Made by a program: the position numbers and the translations under genes | In this document: one piece after another, positions 1 to 10,864 of the stretch | How positions within the stretch are numbered: the first letter of the stretch is position 1 | How the letters are laid out: every line of letters starts with the position of its first letter | Assembly (NCBI GenBank): GCA_009739215.1 | Contig: VSJF01000001.1 | Span: forward strand, 2,356,001-2,420,000 | From: Floccularia luteovirens | Taxonomy: Eukaryota; Basidiomycota; Agaricomycetes; Agaricales; Squamanitaceae | Direction: 5' to 3' | DNA: 64,000 nt | Notes under the pieces: generated by a model | Databases searched by the model: none | Seen by the model: the letters and a program-made list of their open reading frames with translations, nothing else | What the model was told of the DNA's origin: nothing

Positions 1-81
1 AAGTCGAATACAACAAGTTCGTCATCTCCAGTCACTCCCAATCCGAAAGGCTTGGACGCGGACGAGTACATTACGACTTAA
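1..81 (+). CDS. 3' end of an unidentified gene (partial)
   Basis: A plus-strand frame is open from the first base to a TAA at 79-81 (26 sense codons, Ser/Thr/Pro-rich, ending DADEYITT). It would be convergent with the sorting-nexin gene, leaving about 80 bp between the two stops. The piece is too short to identify, and a chance open frame is possible. Confidence 0.35.
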   Translation, partial: KSNTTSSSSPVTPNPKGLDADEYITT

Positions 82-161
82 TAGAATAGTATGACATGGG
101 TTATTTAATTTAGCATACAATGAAGATGGAACCAGATGGCGTTGCAGTCATTTCTAAGAAA

Positions 162-3100
162 TCAAGAATCGTTGGTAGTTTCCGGAAACAGGGCGGAAAA
201 AGTCTGAGAATAGAAGGAAACATAGAATCAATCGATGGTCAACGTCACAATGGGTAGAAACATACCTCGTCCATTATGGTATATGCAATATGTTGGTTAA
301 GCCGTCGATTCTGAAGGACGGCAAAAATACGACGTGCTCCGCGGCGTGCATTTGATCTTCCAATCGTGTTTGCAGCAAGGTCTTGGGGAAAAAGAGTTAT
401 ACAATATCTAACATTCGCAAACTCTCAACATACCTGGAACGAGAAGTGAGAGCTTTTTGTTTGCTTCTTCTCGTGTGCGGATCTTTTCATCAGCTGTGCG
501 AGGTACAGTCGTTTGTCTGAGTTTACCACCAGGCCAAAGCTCTTCCCGGAACATATTGATATAAATCATTAGGCGGGATTCTGCCAACAATGATTTAATA
601 GTTTCCCGGAATTTCCTTCATTTAGACGATATACTCAGTACGAGTGCGAAATTACCAAGGACAAAACGAACCTTTCAATTGTGCCACCGAGAAATTGTTG
701 CAAGATTATCACAATGGCTTGCCGCCGGAGCCAATTGTTCTTCTTATTCAGTTCAAATACAGCGAGCACCAAATCACAGATAGGGGCTGAAAACCAGGAA
801 GTGCTGGTCTCTCCTTCGAGTGGTTTTAGATCACCAGGAAGTTGCATAAGTGTCGCTTCAGGTGCTGTCTTCCCTGATGCATTCAACGCTTGTGCGACAA
901 GGTCCTCATCATTCACACCCGAACCTACTATTCCAGCAAACTCAGCTGCTTGTCTGGTCAGTCTTTGTATTATAACATCCAGCATGGAAGGTCCGAAGAA
1001 CATGTCATCAATGCTTTCAGTCACAGAGCGATACATATTCTTAACCAGCGCCGCACCAGAGAAGGGCGCTTGTCGCTTGGATGTAGTACTTGGACGATTG
1101 CCTGCAGTCAAAAATGGGGATTCTCGGGAGAGAAATCCTCGTAATTCATCGCTTTCGCAAACAATTGGAATGGCAATCAGACTCTAGTATTATTCTCAGC
1201 ATTAATAAACGGGCAGCGAATAATCAATAATCAACGTACCTGTAGATATCTCTCCAGTGCAATCCTGCGAGTGTCCAAGAAGCTTCCAGAGAGTGCTGTA
1301 ACAAGTCGCTTTCCAGGAAAGTCTAAATTGCGCACTAATGCGTATCGTTCCCGCAATTTCGTGTGCATACTGAGAAACTCGTTGTAACGTCTGGCGACCA
1401 TCCAACCAGATGCGAAGCTCCCATCAGCAGCTAGTTGTTGAACTTCAACCAAATATCGTACTACAGACTTGCCCTCCTCCTCCCCAACAGTGGAGCTTAC
1501 AATGGCAACTTTTGTCTGGTCGGATAGGAGTCGATTTGCCGCTTCTTGCTGTTCATATTGGAGCTTCTGGAATTGTAGCTCTCTGAGTTCCCTGGTCATT
1601 GATGATTTTGACTTGGTGAGAAGTCTGAGTTCTTTGGTGTCGCCTGTCAATTCCGCCTTTTTTATCAGAGCATCTAACATGTTTTCTTGTGCTTGGAGGT
1701 TCTCAATGTTATCGGCTAATCGAGTTATTTCAAAAGAAAGTTGAAGGTCACCGGGAGCGGCAAGCTGGAATGACCCGTGACTATCGCGAGCCTCTTCGGG
1801 TTCATTGTCGTCTCCATCGTCGGTCTCACCATTGGAAGGATTGTCTCCGAATGCAACGTGCTGTTTGCTGTCGTACTGTGACATTTCAGATTGACGAGTC
1901 CAGTCGCCCAACGCAGGTCTTCTAGCAGGCTCATGTTCCAAAGCCATTATGTCGGTCAGTGCAGCGTGAATAGCCTCCATTCGTTTCTCTTCTGCTCTTT
2001 GTAGTTCATCTTCAGGGTCGTCGAAGAGAGGAGCCCTGGACAAGTCAGAAGATGTATCTGGGGCAATGGACATTAGAACCTCAATATTTGCTTTGGGTTG
2101 TCGATTTTGGATCAGTGGTACGGTTTGTGTGGATCGTCCGGAGTTCGCACTTGTTGTTCGCTGTATGGCCAGTACTGGTGTGGACTCGGATTGTTGTGAG
2201 TTGTGGCGTACATTAGTACGAGGGTACGCTATCATGCCAGAGTGTTCAGACAACACAAGATCGGGGGACATTTCATCATTCCGCGCATAAGGATCAAATA
2301 TGACTTTATGCCCTGCGAAGGCAATGTCCCCAATAGCTCGAAACCACAGTTCAGATCTTTCAAAGTCGTCAAAGTCCTGTTCCATATCTCGCTCCACTTG
2401 TCTCTGAGCTAGTAGGACACTTCTGCGGACTTTCCGCTGAGCTCCGGATGAAGGACTGCTGTTGGAAGTAAACTCCCTGATGGTAGTTACGTGTTTCTTT
2501 GGGATGGATGACAAGGTAGGATGCGTTGCGGAATCCGAGAAATACAAGTCGTTTATCATGGATATATCCTCCTTCAGTGTAATAGAACTGGAATGGTCCT
2601 GAATGTCATCTTCATCTCCTGATGAACTTGAATCAACAGTTTCTAGAGGATTTTTGAAACTTTCAACGGTAAGCCAGAATTGTACAGGTAGGGATCGTTG
2701 TCTTCGGTCCATGAACTCCATGAAATAAGACAAAGAATTGGGATTCCGTAGGACATCTCTTAGTGATAGACCGGATTTCGGATTTGTTTCAGAAGTTACG
2801 AGGGGTTGCTAGACCAGTTGTTGGTCATGAAAACTATCTTGACTTAGGAGGGCTGACATACCGACTCGTCCTCTCCACCTAAAACAACAATTCTCTCCTC
2901 AACCCTACGCTTGGCGGTGTACAGCCTATCAAGAAAGGCCACTACATCTTCGGTTTTCTCTCCATTAATCCAGTCTTCATTTTCATGGTTGGCTATCTGG
3001 GATATTAGTTCTTCTCATTTTATTGTGGGGGCACAGATGTTGACTTTACCGAGCGACATCCTAGTTCTTCTTATTTCGCCGACTACATCATTCTTCAACC

Positions 3101-4296
3101 TCCTGGCATCCAGCAACGAGGAACATCTATTGATGCTGCGCAGGAACGATTCGAATTGACGGTCATTCGTTCTTATCGTAATGATTTCCGACGCCGTAGC
3201 GGTCTCCGCTGTCGGAGGCAACCGATTTCTGGTCCTCGGTGACTGGGTTTCGAGTACAAGTCGAACTTTGTTAATAAGACTCCTGTAGAGCATAAGATAC
3301 ACATGTATTCAAAAGTATTCTGAACATACCGCTGATGTATGACAGCACCTGCCTATAGTTAAGTTCAGTAATAATTTTGGATGGAATGAATACAAAAAGT
3401 CATACCACTTGGTCAATGCACCTGTTCCAAAAGTCGGGATCTGACATCATATCCATTACAGGGTATAAAACTAAGCATGTTACGATTTCCCGGACTACAA
3501 TTGTCAAAGCCTTGCTCTCGCTTTCGGCTTGTGGGAGAAGATATGGGAGAGACTTCTCAACCAGCCGTCTGAGATGAGCTTCCTCCGTCTGCTTCGTAAA
3601 AGTAGTTGACAAATTATCGATTGCGGGATGCAGCCTACCCCCACCTTTGCCAGAATATCTACTAGCTAAGAGTAGATCAAGCTCTTCTGATTGTGTAAGG
3701 CTACGTTCCAAGCCAGCTCCACGTAGTGCTACTTCTGATTGGCGGAATTGCTCAACATGTGCAGTGATTTTGGGTAAAATACGTTTGACAATGAGTGCAG
3801 AGAGGTCAATGGCAGCGGCTCTGGCCAGGAGTTGTTCAAGTGACTTGTGTATGATAGATGACGAAGCGAGAGTGAAAGCTGGCGAATCAGACAATTCCTG
3901 GTACCAGCTTGTGATGAAGTCTCGCACGACCAGGGAAATGATATCATTCAGTGCGGCGGAAACTTCGGGTGCCTCAGGGCATAACGGTGGTAGATTTTGT
4001 GGTACGTCCTGTGACCATTGCGAACGCGTCAACACAGCCTGCCAAGCTGCTGGAGTAGAGAATGCGAAAGGTCGTGCTGCATGGTGCAGTTGGTTGTGAG
4101 GAATAATTCGCGTGCGATCCAGGGAGTGACCTAGATAAACAAGGAGCGAGAGGTATAAGACAGCCAAAGTGATAAAGATGAATGGTGAAATGAGAAGAAG
4201 AGTGAATGGTGAAGAGACAATGCGCGAAATGAGTGGCAGTAAGATGGCGAGGAGCCCAACGAAAACGACGTTGGACGTGCTGAAATGGTACTTCAT
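162..4296 (-). CDS. Mdm1/SNX25-like PXA-RGS-PX-NexinC sorting nexin
   Basis: Predicted ER-anchored lipid-binding tether of the Mdm1/SNX13/SNX25 family, which links ER to vacuole/endosome or lipid droplet. Start is ATG 4296; the first about 60 residues hold two hydrophobic segments. They are followed by a PXA domain (about 3000-4000), an RGS domain (about 2600-2800; DVLRNPNSLSYFMEFMDRR), a long charged/coiled linker, a PX domain (about 1230-1500; ARRYNEF and a PGKRL segment), and a Nexin-C domain (FREELWPGGKL; LNQHIAYTIMDE). The last exon ends at TGA 162-164. About ten introns are needed, including a 36-nt one at 3014-3049 that removes an in-frame TGA and one with a GTTCGT donor after the ...GGTIER segment. 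One exon (GCAGG...CAGCG, near 3330-3352) is only 23 nt. Family and architecture are clear; the yeast Mdm1 role in inter-organelle contact is inferred. Confidence 0.88.
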
Positions 4297-4555
4297 GGTC
4301 GGTTACATCTGCAAGGAAGACATGTTACCCGGGCCAAGCAATCACAATCATGCAGCAGCTCGCCTAATTGGGATGTCAACCTAATTATGTAGCATCACTC
4401 ATGGCAATACTCCAAAAAGTATTTCCAGATGGAGGTTTTGCTAGCTGGTCTATTCAAAACACGGCATCGACAGGTGTTTTATACCCAAACTCTTTTTACA
4501 GCCATATCCTCATTTGACTCTTTGTCGGAGTACATTTCATTCTAATATCGTGCAC

Positions 4556-6110
4556 ATGACATCAGCTCAAGTGAATCAACGCCCTTTATCTACCCTTGAA
4601 GGGTTCATTTGTGGTGGCGTGGCTGCATGCATAGCAGTAAGCTCAGCATTTTATAATACTTCTAGGAATTCCAGAGCTCAGGATTTGATAGGTGACTATT
4701 TCCAACCCTGCAGAAGTCGCAAAAACACGTCTCCAGCTTCAGGGAGAGCTTGCGAAAGAAGGTGGCAAAAAGGTTTATGCTAACGTTCTAGATGTATTTG
4801 TAAAGACATGGCGCAATGAGGGAATTAGAGGCCTGCAAAGAGGCCTTCCGCCAGCAGTGAGTCGAGAACTTTTTGATGTCCGCTTCCCCCTCTTGATACA
4901 AATTTCTAGTATTCATATCAGGTAAAAAAAAAATTTTCATGCGTTCGTTGGCATTAGCTAGTCCTAACAACATTTGCAGATACTTGTCAACGGATCAAGG
5001 CTAGGTCTCTGAAACAATTTCACATCAAATTTTTTCTAAGCTGATGTTCGCACTCAGGATTCTATGAACCATTTAGAAAGAATATCAATAGATTTATCGG
5101 TCGTTCAGCAGGGGACCAAATCCCTCTCACATCTGCTATCGCTGGGGCTTCTAGCGGAGCAGTCGGAGGTGGTTTCACAGCATTAGATAAATATAAACTT
5201 CGCTTACGTTTATGATTCAAGCCGCCCTCGGAAATCCACTATTTCTGGTAAAAGCTCGTATGCAGGTAATATTTCCAACTTTATGCGACAACAATCTTGA
5301 CTGATGGAGTCAAGGCATATTCTCCTGCTCTACCAGTTGGCGCGCAACACCACTATAGAAGCTCGTTTAATGCTCTGTCTACTATTTTCCGTGCGGAGAG
5401 ATTCCGCGGGCTAATACGTGGTATGGATGCTGCTGTCTTGCGTACCTCCATGGGTTCTTCGGTGAGCACAGTTTTCAAACCTGGCGAATAACCTAACAAG
5501 GGTGATAGGTGCAATTACCAAGCTATAATTTCACTAAAAATCAGCTTGTAAAACGCAATATCCTTCCAGCAGAAAGTACGTGGACGTTTCTCGCTAGTAG
5601 TTCGGTCTCTGGAGCATGCGTCGTGAGTTGTCCACCTGCATGGCCTAAAATTTGCTCCAAATCTTGTTATTTTTCTTAGTGCCTCGTGATGCAACCGACT
5701 GATACTGTTCGTGATTCCTGTTTTCATACATGAAGCAAAGCTATTGACATACTATAACAGGTTCTCACGCGGATGTACAATCAACCAACTACCAAGGGTC
5801 CAGATGGGAGGACAACGGGGGCTTTGTACAAAAACCCGATTGATTGTTTGTGGAAGACATTCAGAACGGAGGGTGTAAAAGGATGGTACAAAGGTACCGA
5901 CAATATTATCCCAAGTTGAACCAATAGCTGACAGTTTGTAGGGTCAACCGCTCACTTTTTGCGCATTACACCACATACGTATGTCATTCACCAGTCCCTT
6001 CAACTGCAGGAAATTGAATCTGGTGATCATATGTCAGGATTGTCACTCTTACTGCTAACGATATTATTATTGGCTTATATAAGAAGGCTAAGAATCGTAG
6101 ACTTGATTAA
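4556..6110 (+). CDS. OAC1: Mitochondrial carrier, OAC1/SLC25A34-35 type (copy 1)
   Basis: Inner-membrane solute carrier. Twelve exons splice to 969 nt (322 aa) with every junction in phase: 4556-4636, 4692-4856, 4910-4921, 4980-5004, 5058-5168, 5222-5265, 5315-5461, 5509-5622, 5680-5706, 5761-5893, 5942-5978, 6038-6110. The three repeats carry the carrier signatures PAEVAKTRLQLQGE, GNPLFLVKARMQAYSP and QPTDTVLTRMYNQP. Repeat 1 reads on into GLPPAYSYQILVNGSRLGFYEP, where YSYQ comes from a 12-nt microexon. The best family match is the oxaloacetate/sulfate carrier Oac1 group; the actual substrate is inferred. The last intron of the repeat-3 region uses a GTTCGT donor. It is a tandem paralogue of the gene at 6477. 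Confidence 0.88.
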
Positions 6111-6476
6111 GCATTGCGTACCAGTGCTCATTTATCGGACGTGTTGTACTCAACAATGTTTTTACGTTTCAATTACATGGGAAGATGTTGTTATTGCGCA
6201 TTTCCTGAGCTGTTATGTGGGATCACGTAATCAGGGTGCATAATATCATTGCTGCAAAATTTACTGACCTGCAAAGTCTTGTGCCCGGACCAATTTGGTT
6301 GTCGCTGCAAACGAGCCGTGTTTCGGGGGTGGTCCGATCTTGACGCGTCTATTTCTTCCTGTCTACAGTCTGCGTCGGTGGGTCTACTCAATTTCACAAA
6401 TTGATTAAAGCTTCGCCTTACCAGAACGTCCGCTTTTACACTTATACGAAGAATAGTTCGAATTAATATTGAGCAT
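6111..6476. other. Spacer between carrier copies
   Basis: No gene is supported. It must hold the 3' end of copy 1 and the promoter of copy 2. A widely spaced inverted pair, CGGACCA (near 6285) and TGGTCCG (near 6333), lies in it; its function is unknown. Confidence 0.5.
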
Positions 6477-8033
6477 ATGGCACCAACTCAAGCGAATGAA
6501 CACCCTCTATCCACTATCGAAGGATTCATTTGCGGTGGTATTGCTGCATGTATAGCAGTAAGTTTTTTATTTTCATATACTTAGGAATGCCAGAGCTTAG
6601 GATCTCATAGGTGACTGTTTCTAATCCTGCAGAAGTCGCAAAGACACGTCTCCAGCTTCAGGGAGAGCTGGCGAAAGGAGGTGGAAAGAAGGTTTATGCT
6701 AATGCTCTGGATGTTTTTGTCAAGACATGGAAAAATGAGGGAATTAGAGGTCTACAAAGAGGACTTGGTCCGGCAGTGAGTTGCAAAGTTCTTGATGTCT
6801 GTTTTCCCTTCCTGATTTATATTCTTAGTATTCATATCAGGTAAAATCGCGTTTGTCGGTATATATTAGTCCTAATATAACAACACGTGCAGATACTTTT
6901 GAACGGATCAAGGCTAGGTTTTTGAAAGGATTTCACCCTCGATTCGTTCTTTAAGCTGATACTATTCCTCGCACTCAGGATTTTATGAACCATTTAGAAG
7001 GAATATCAATAGATTTATAGGTCGATCAGCAGGGGACCAAATCCCTCTCACATCTGTTCTAGCAGGGGCTTCTAGTGGAGCAGTTGGAGGTGCTTTCATA
7101 GCATTCAACATATATGAATTTCGCTTACGTCTATGATTCAAGCTTCCCTCGGGAACCCACTATTTCTGATAAAAGCCCGCATGCAGGTAACTTTTCTGAC
7201 TGCTACTTAAAAGGCCTTGTCTTATAAAGTCAAGGCATACTCTCCTGCCCTACCAGTTGGCGCGCAACATCACTATAAAAGCTCATTTGATGCCTTGTCG
7301 ACCATTTTTCGCGCGGAGCGGTTCCGTGGGCTAATACGTGGTATAGATGCTGCTATCTTACGTACATCCATGGGTTCTTCGGTGAGTGCAGCTTCCAAAT
7401 CGCAGGGAAGTGGTCTAACCGACGTGATAGGTGCAATTACCAAGCTATAATTTTACTAAAAATCAGCTTGTAAAACATAAAATACTTCCGGCTGAAAGTA
7501 CATGGACCTTTTTGGCAAGTAGTTCTGTATCTGGGGCATGCGTCGTGAGTCGTTCTCCTGCATGGCGTAGAAATTACTCTGATAATATTTAGTGTCTGGT
7601 GATGCAACCGGCTGACACTGTTCGTAATTCCTACTTTTCACATGAAGTAAATCTTTAATAATATTTTGTAATAGGCCCTAACGCGGATGTACAACCAACC
7701 AACAATCAAGGGCCCAGGCGGGAGGACAACGGGAGCGTTGTACAAAAACCCAATTGACTGCTTGTGGAAGACATTCAAAGCGGAGGGTGTGAAGGGATGG
7801 TACAAAGGTACTGGTGTTCTCCCAAAATGACTGAACCAAGAACTAATACATTTACTAGGATCAACTGCCCACTTTTTGCGTATTGCACCTCATACGTATG
7901 TCCTTTTGTTATCTCTTTAGTTCCAAGAATTGAGTCAGGTGTTTGTGTCAGGATCATCACTCTTACTGCTAACGATATTATTATTGGCTTGTATAAAAAG
8001 GCTAAGAATCGTAGACATTCACATACTGCTTAA
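6477..8033 (+). CDS. OAC1: Mitochondrial carrier, OAC1/SLC25A34-35 type (copy 2)
   Basis: Second tandem carrier, predicted 325 aa, starting MAPTQANEHPLST and ending KNRRHSHTA. Exon order and phases match copy 1, including the microexon TATTCATATCAG at 6829-6840 and the GTTCGT donor after QPADT. All three carrier signatures are intact (PAEVAKTRLQLQGE; GNPLFLIKARMQAYSP; QPADTALTRMYNQP). Differences from copy 1 are conservative, apart from GLGPA versus GLPPA before the microexon and a different C-terminal tail. Both copies look functional. Which one is ancestral, and whether substrates differ, cannot be told from sequence. Confidence 0.88.
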
Positions 8034-8150
8034 CTTTTGCATACTTCTCTTAGTCAACAGTGATCGATTGATCATTTGGCTGGGGTTTCTATATCATGGA
8101 GAATGAATGTCAAATCTATATATTATACCACCTCTGAGATAACAAACGAA

Positions 8151-8233
8151 GGCCCCATAGCTCAGTGGATTAGAGCGTGTGATTCCAGATTGGAATTTCC
8201 ACAAGGTCATCCGTTCGACTCGGGTTGGGGTCA
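8151..8233 (+). tRNA. tRNA-Trp (CCA) with a 9-nt intron
   Basis: Cloverleaf read by eye. The acceptor GGCCCCA pairs with TGGGGTC, the D stem is GCTC/GAGC, the T arm is ATCCG-TTCGACT-CGGGT, and the discriminator is A (8233). The anticodon CCA is at 8185-8187. The anticodon stem TGTGA/CCACA has one A-C mismatch next to the loop and closes only if a 9-nt intron (8189-8197, ATTGGAATT) after position 37 is removed. The intron contains TGGAA, which can pair with the TTCCA spanning the anticodon, as in eukaryotic pre-tRNAs. The CCA reading depends on the intron placement. A run of six T follows at once. Confidence 0.85.
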
Positions 8234-8236
8234 CTC

Positions 8237-8242
8237 TTTTTT
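8237..8242 (+). terminator. RNA polymerase III T-run terminator of the tRNA
   Basis: Six consecutive T on the plus strand, 4 bp after the tRNA discriminator base. This is the expected position and form of a Pol III terminator. Confidence 0.75.
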
Positions 8243-8481
8243 ACCGGAAGGTTTTAATCGTTAACATAAATTCGGAATATATGAATATCAAATGTATTGA
8301 ATTGAAGTCCATTACTACAACATAGGAGGTGAGATAGTTGTAGAAAATATTATGTCATGCGTGTTTGAGTAGTAGAAGTATCACAAAAAAAAAAATTATA
8401 CGCTTTTGTAGAAGTGAATGTTAGGTATCATCAAGTAGGCATCATTGTCCAATAAAACGTATGTTGGAGAAACGACAGTCT

Positions 8482-10253
8482 TCATCCGCAGATGTTACCA
8501 AACTGATAATCAGTTGGCTTTGAAGGAATCCACCCATGTTGTAACCCAGCCTGGTAAGACCATTCGTCAGCAATTTCGGTTTTCCAAGTCCACTGGATCC
8601 AGCCCTGGCCGCCTCTTTCATAAGACATGGCTTGGGCTTCCCAGAATTTCCGAAGGAATGTTTTATAGCTTGAGCTAAAAGTGGACGCTTTGCCTGTGAG
8701 GCCGGCGCAACTACCAACACGTGTTGATCCAGGGAAACTTCCATCGTATCTTGAGCCTATGCCACGACCGTTAAGATACTTTGCGCAGTCTGTAGCTGCT
8801 GGTGTCCATTCCCCGACTACAACCCATATACTGGATGAAGCCAGTGCAGAACGGGTATTACAAGCTGATTCAATATGTTCATCACTGGTTCTCTTATTTT
8901 CCTTTGAAAATCAGCAAGGTGATGAACACGAAATCGACAAAACGAATGGAGACGACTTACATCCGTAGAGAAGATTTGATATATGTGGGTATCGAGGATC
9001 ACTCCATCATACTTAGGGTAGTCCATAAATCCATTCCAGTAACCAAGAGGCTTGAAAGTATCGTGGATCATAACTATGAGATTACTTTGTTGCTGCGATG
9101 GTTTTGACGGGAAGCTGGTAAGAATGGCAGGTAGGTCAGCTCGAGGCAAAGAAATTGATAAAATTACTGACCGGATATTGTCATAGCTGTCCAGCCAATA
9201 CTTGGTGATTGGAATGGTAAGCCTTTATATTGCAATATGTAGTCATTCAACACTGACCTGTTTAGCCGCCTCCAGGATATCATCTCCCTTAAAGCCTGCT
9301 GGCCTATATGCGGGGTCATCAATAGTTGGTAACTTTGCGACAGGTGACCCACTCATTCAAAGGTGCGATTATTGGAACCACACCAGTTGTATCCTTATAC
9401 CTTGCAGCGAGAGTCTTGATGATGGCACTTGAGCGTTCTATATTTTTTGGGTCTTTTTGCCATTCACTGATGAGGATATGAATTAGTATATATTGCAGGC
9501 AGCTTCTATGCCAGATGTCACTCACGGCTCCGACTTCTTTTGACCAGAATTGTCGAATCTAACATAATTTCAATCGTTTGATCAGTCGTACCATAAATCT
9601 AGAAAGGTGATTCCTACCCATTCTGACTGCCAGGAGCTCCTGTAATGCACAGTGAGTTTACTCTTTTTACGGAGATTACCGACCGAGAGCCTCACCATGT
9701 AAATCAACGATAAGCTTCAGTTGATACCTCTGCGCCCATAGAACGGCATTGTCCAGATATTCAAGTTGACCTTGAATATATGGTTCTCCAGCAGAAACAT
9801 CAAAAGCCCAGTATCCGATTGGCAGCCTGACGTGGTTGAGTCTAGTAAAGCGTGTAAGTAGTGTTGCGTGGCTGGAGATATGGAGAACTGACCCAGCATG
9901 AGCAATTTGAGCAAAGTCGTCTTCAGTGATCCAGGTATCCCAGTGGTTTTTGAGAGTGGCTTTGGCTACTTCTTTGTTCTGATATTGTCCAAAGGTCCAT
10001 TCGTCGATAATTCTACTGTCTCCAGTGTCGTCGAATAAGGAAGGTGTGATCCAAGGCTGACCAACACGATGATATAAATCATAGGAAAAGATAATATTGG
10101 TTGCAAACGTCTTACTTCAAGTACGAGCCAGCCACCAAGGTTGACACCGCGTACTTTTTGAGAGCCATAAGGAAAACCAAAAGTGAGTGCCTCGCTGAAA
10201 GGAGTGACAGCAAAAGCGAAGAGAAGAGTGACAAGGGCACGAAGGAGGGCCAT
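8482..10253 (-). CDS. Secreted exo-1,3-beta-glucanase, GH5 (EXG type)
   Basis: Glucan 1,3-beta-glucosidase that trims cell-wall beta-1,3-glucan. Start is ATG 10253. A signal peptide (MALLRALVTLLFAFAVTPFSEA) precedes VRGVNLGGWLVLE, the GH5_9 start motif. The acid/base Glu lies in LNEPAGFKGDD, where the NEP codons are split by an intron (about 9277-9325). The nucleophile Glu lies in VVVGEWTPAATDC. The C-terminus (GLQHGWIPSKPTDYQFGNICG) is complete, with TGA at 8482-8484. Many introns interrupt it. Both catalytic residues and the conserved Trp-rich C-terminal core are present, so it should be active. It is divergent from UAP1 across about 610 bp. Confidence 0.9.
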
Positions 10254-10864
10254 TGCACTGAAGAAAAGAATGTGGGGTGAAGAGTTGGAGAGGGAGGGGA
10301 TGGGGTATAATTAGTCTTTATAGAACCCCCAAAAAATAAAATCGGTTCCCGACATTGTGCATAGTGCTTGTAAAGGCGAACAAAGTTATAGAGCTATATA
10401 CGGTTAGCGTTACACCATATCTGGAATACATGGACTGATTAATAATTATTTGTACACAAAATATCTGCTTGAAACCGGATCATAACTCGCCAGATGTGCT
10501 TGTTACTGCCGAACCTCGCTTGCAGGTACTTATCCCGTATGGACAGATGCAGAACAGATTCTCGTATGAAGCGTTGAAAGAGGTTATAGATTACTGAGAC
10601 ACGTAAGCAGGTATGGTATTACAAGTCAAGTCGCTAGTCAGTTGTCAGCATTAGATTCCAAATACCATTCAAGAAACAATTGTATGTGATGGAGCTCAGT
10701 GGCAGGCACAGCTGTGCATATCAGAAACGTTTTACTAGGATTGCGATGCATGTACGGCATCTACCGAACCCTAATCAACATGGTGTTATTAGTAGCTTCA
10801 TCTTGTCTCGCATCCTCTCTTTCATTCCCATTCCCATACCTTCACCACTCCACTACTTTTCATC
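10254..10864. promoter_or_regulatory. Divergent intergenic region, glucanase/UAP1
   Basis: No gene recognised. The segment just before the UAP1 start (about 10795-10860) is strongly pyrimidine-rich on the plus strand (CTCTCTTTCATTCCCATTCC), which is common in fungal core promoters. Both flanking products act on cell-wall carbohydrate, so shared control is possible but not shown. Confidence 0.5.

Larger units (their letters stand above)
4556..8033 (+). repeat. Tandem gene duplication of the mitochondrial carrier
   Basis: The genes at 4556-6110 and 6477-8033 have the same 12-exon structure, the same intron phases and the same 12-nt microexon. Exons are nearly identical at protein level, and several intron stretches (for example the segment ending gattcaag before exon 6) are still recognisably alike. 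A 366-bp spacer separates them. The duplication therefore copied genomic DNA, not cDNA. Confidence 0.9.

Noticed and set aside
681..1187. Long plus-strand frame opposite the sorting-nexin gene
   Set aside because: It is antisense to the Nexin-C coding exons, has no domain and no sensible neighbours; a shadow frame.
6285..6340. CGGACCA...TGGTCCG inverted pair between the carrier copies
   Set aside because: Arms are only 7 bp and about 40 bp apart. It could be a zinc-cluster site but is too weak to call a feature.
8076..8264. Open frame of 62 codons over the tRNA locus
   Set aside because: It is the usual false translation of a tRNA gene; the cloverleaf and T-run explain the sequence.
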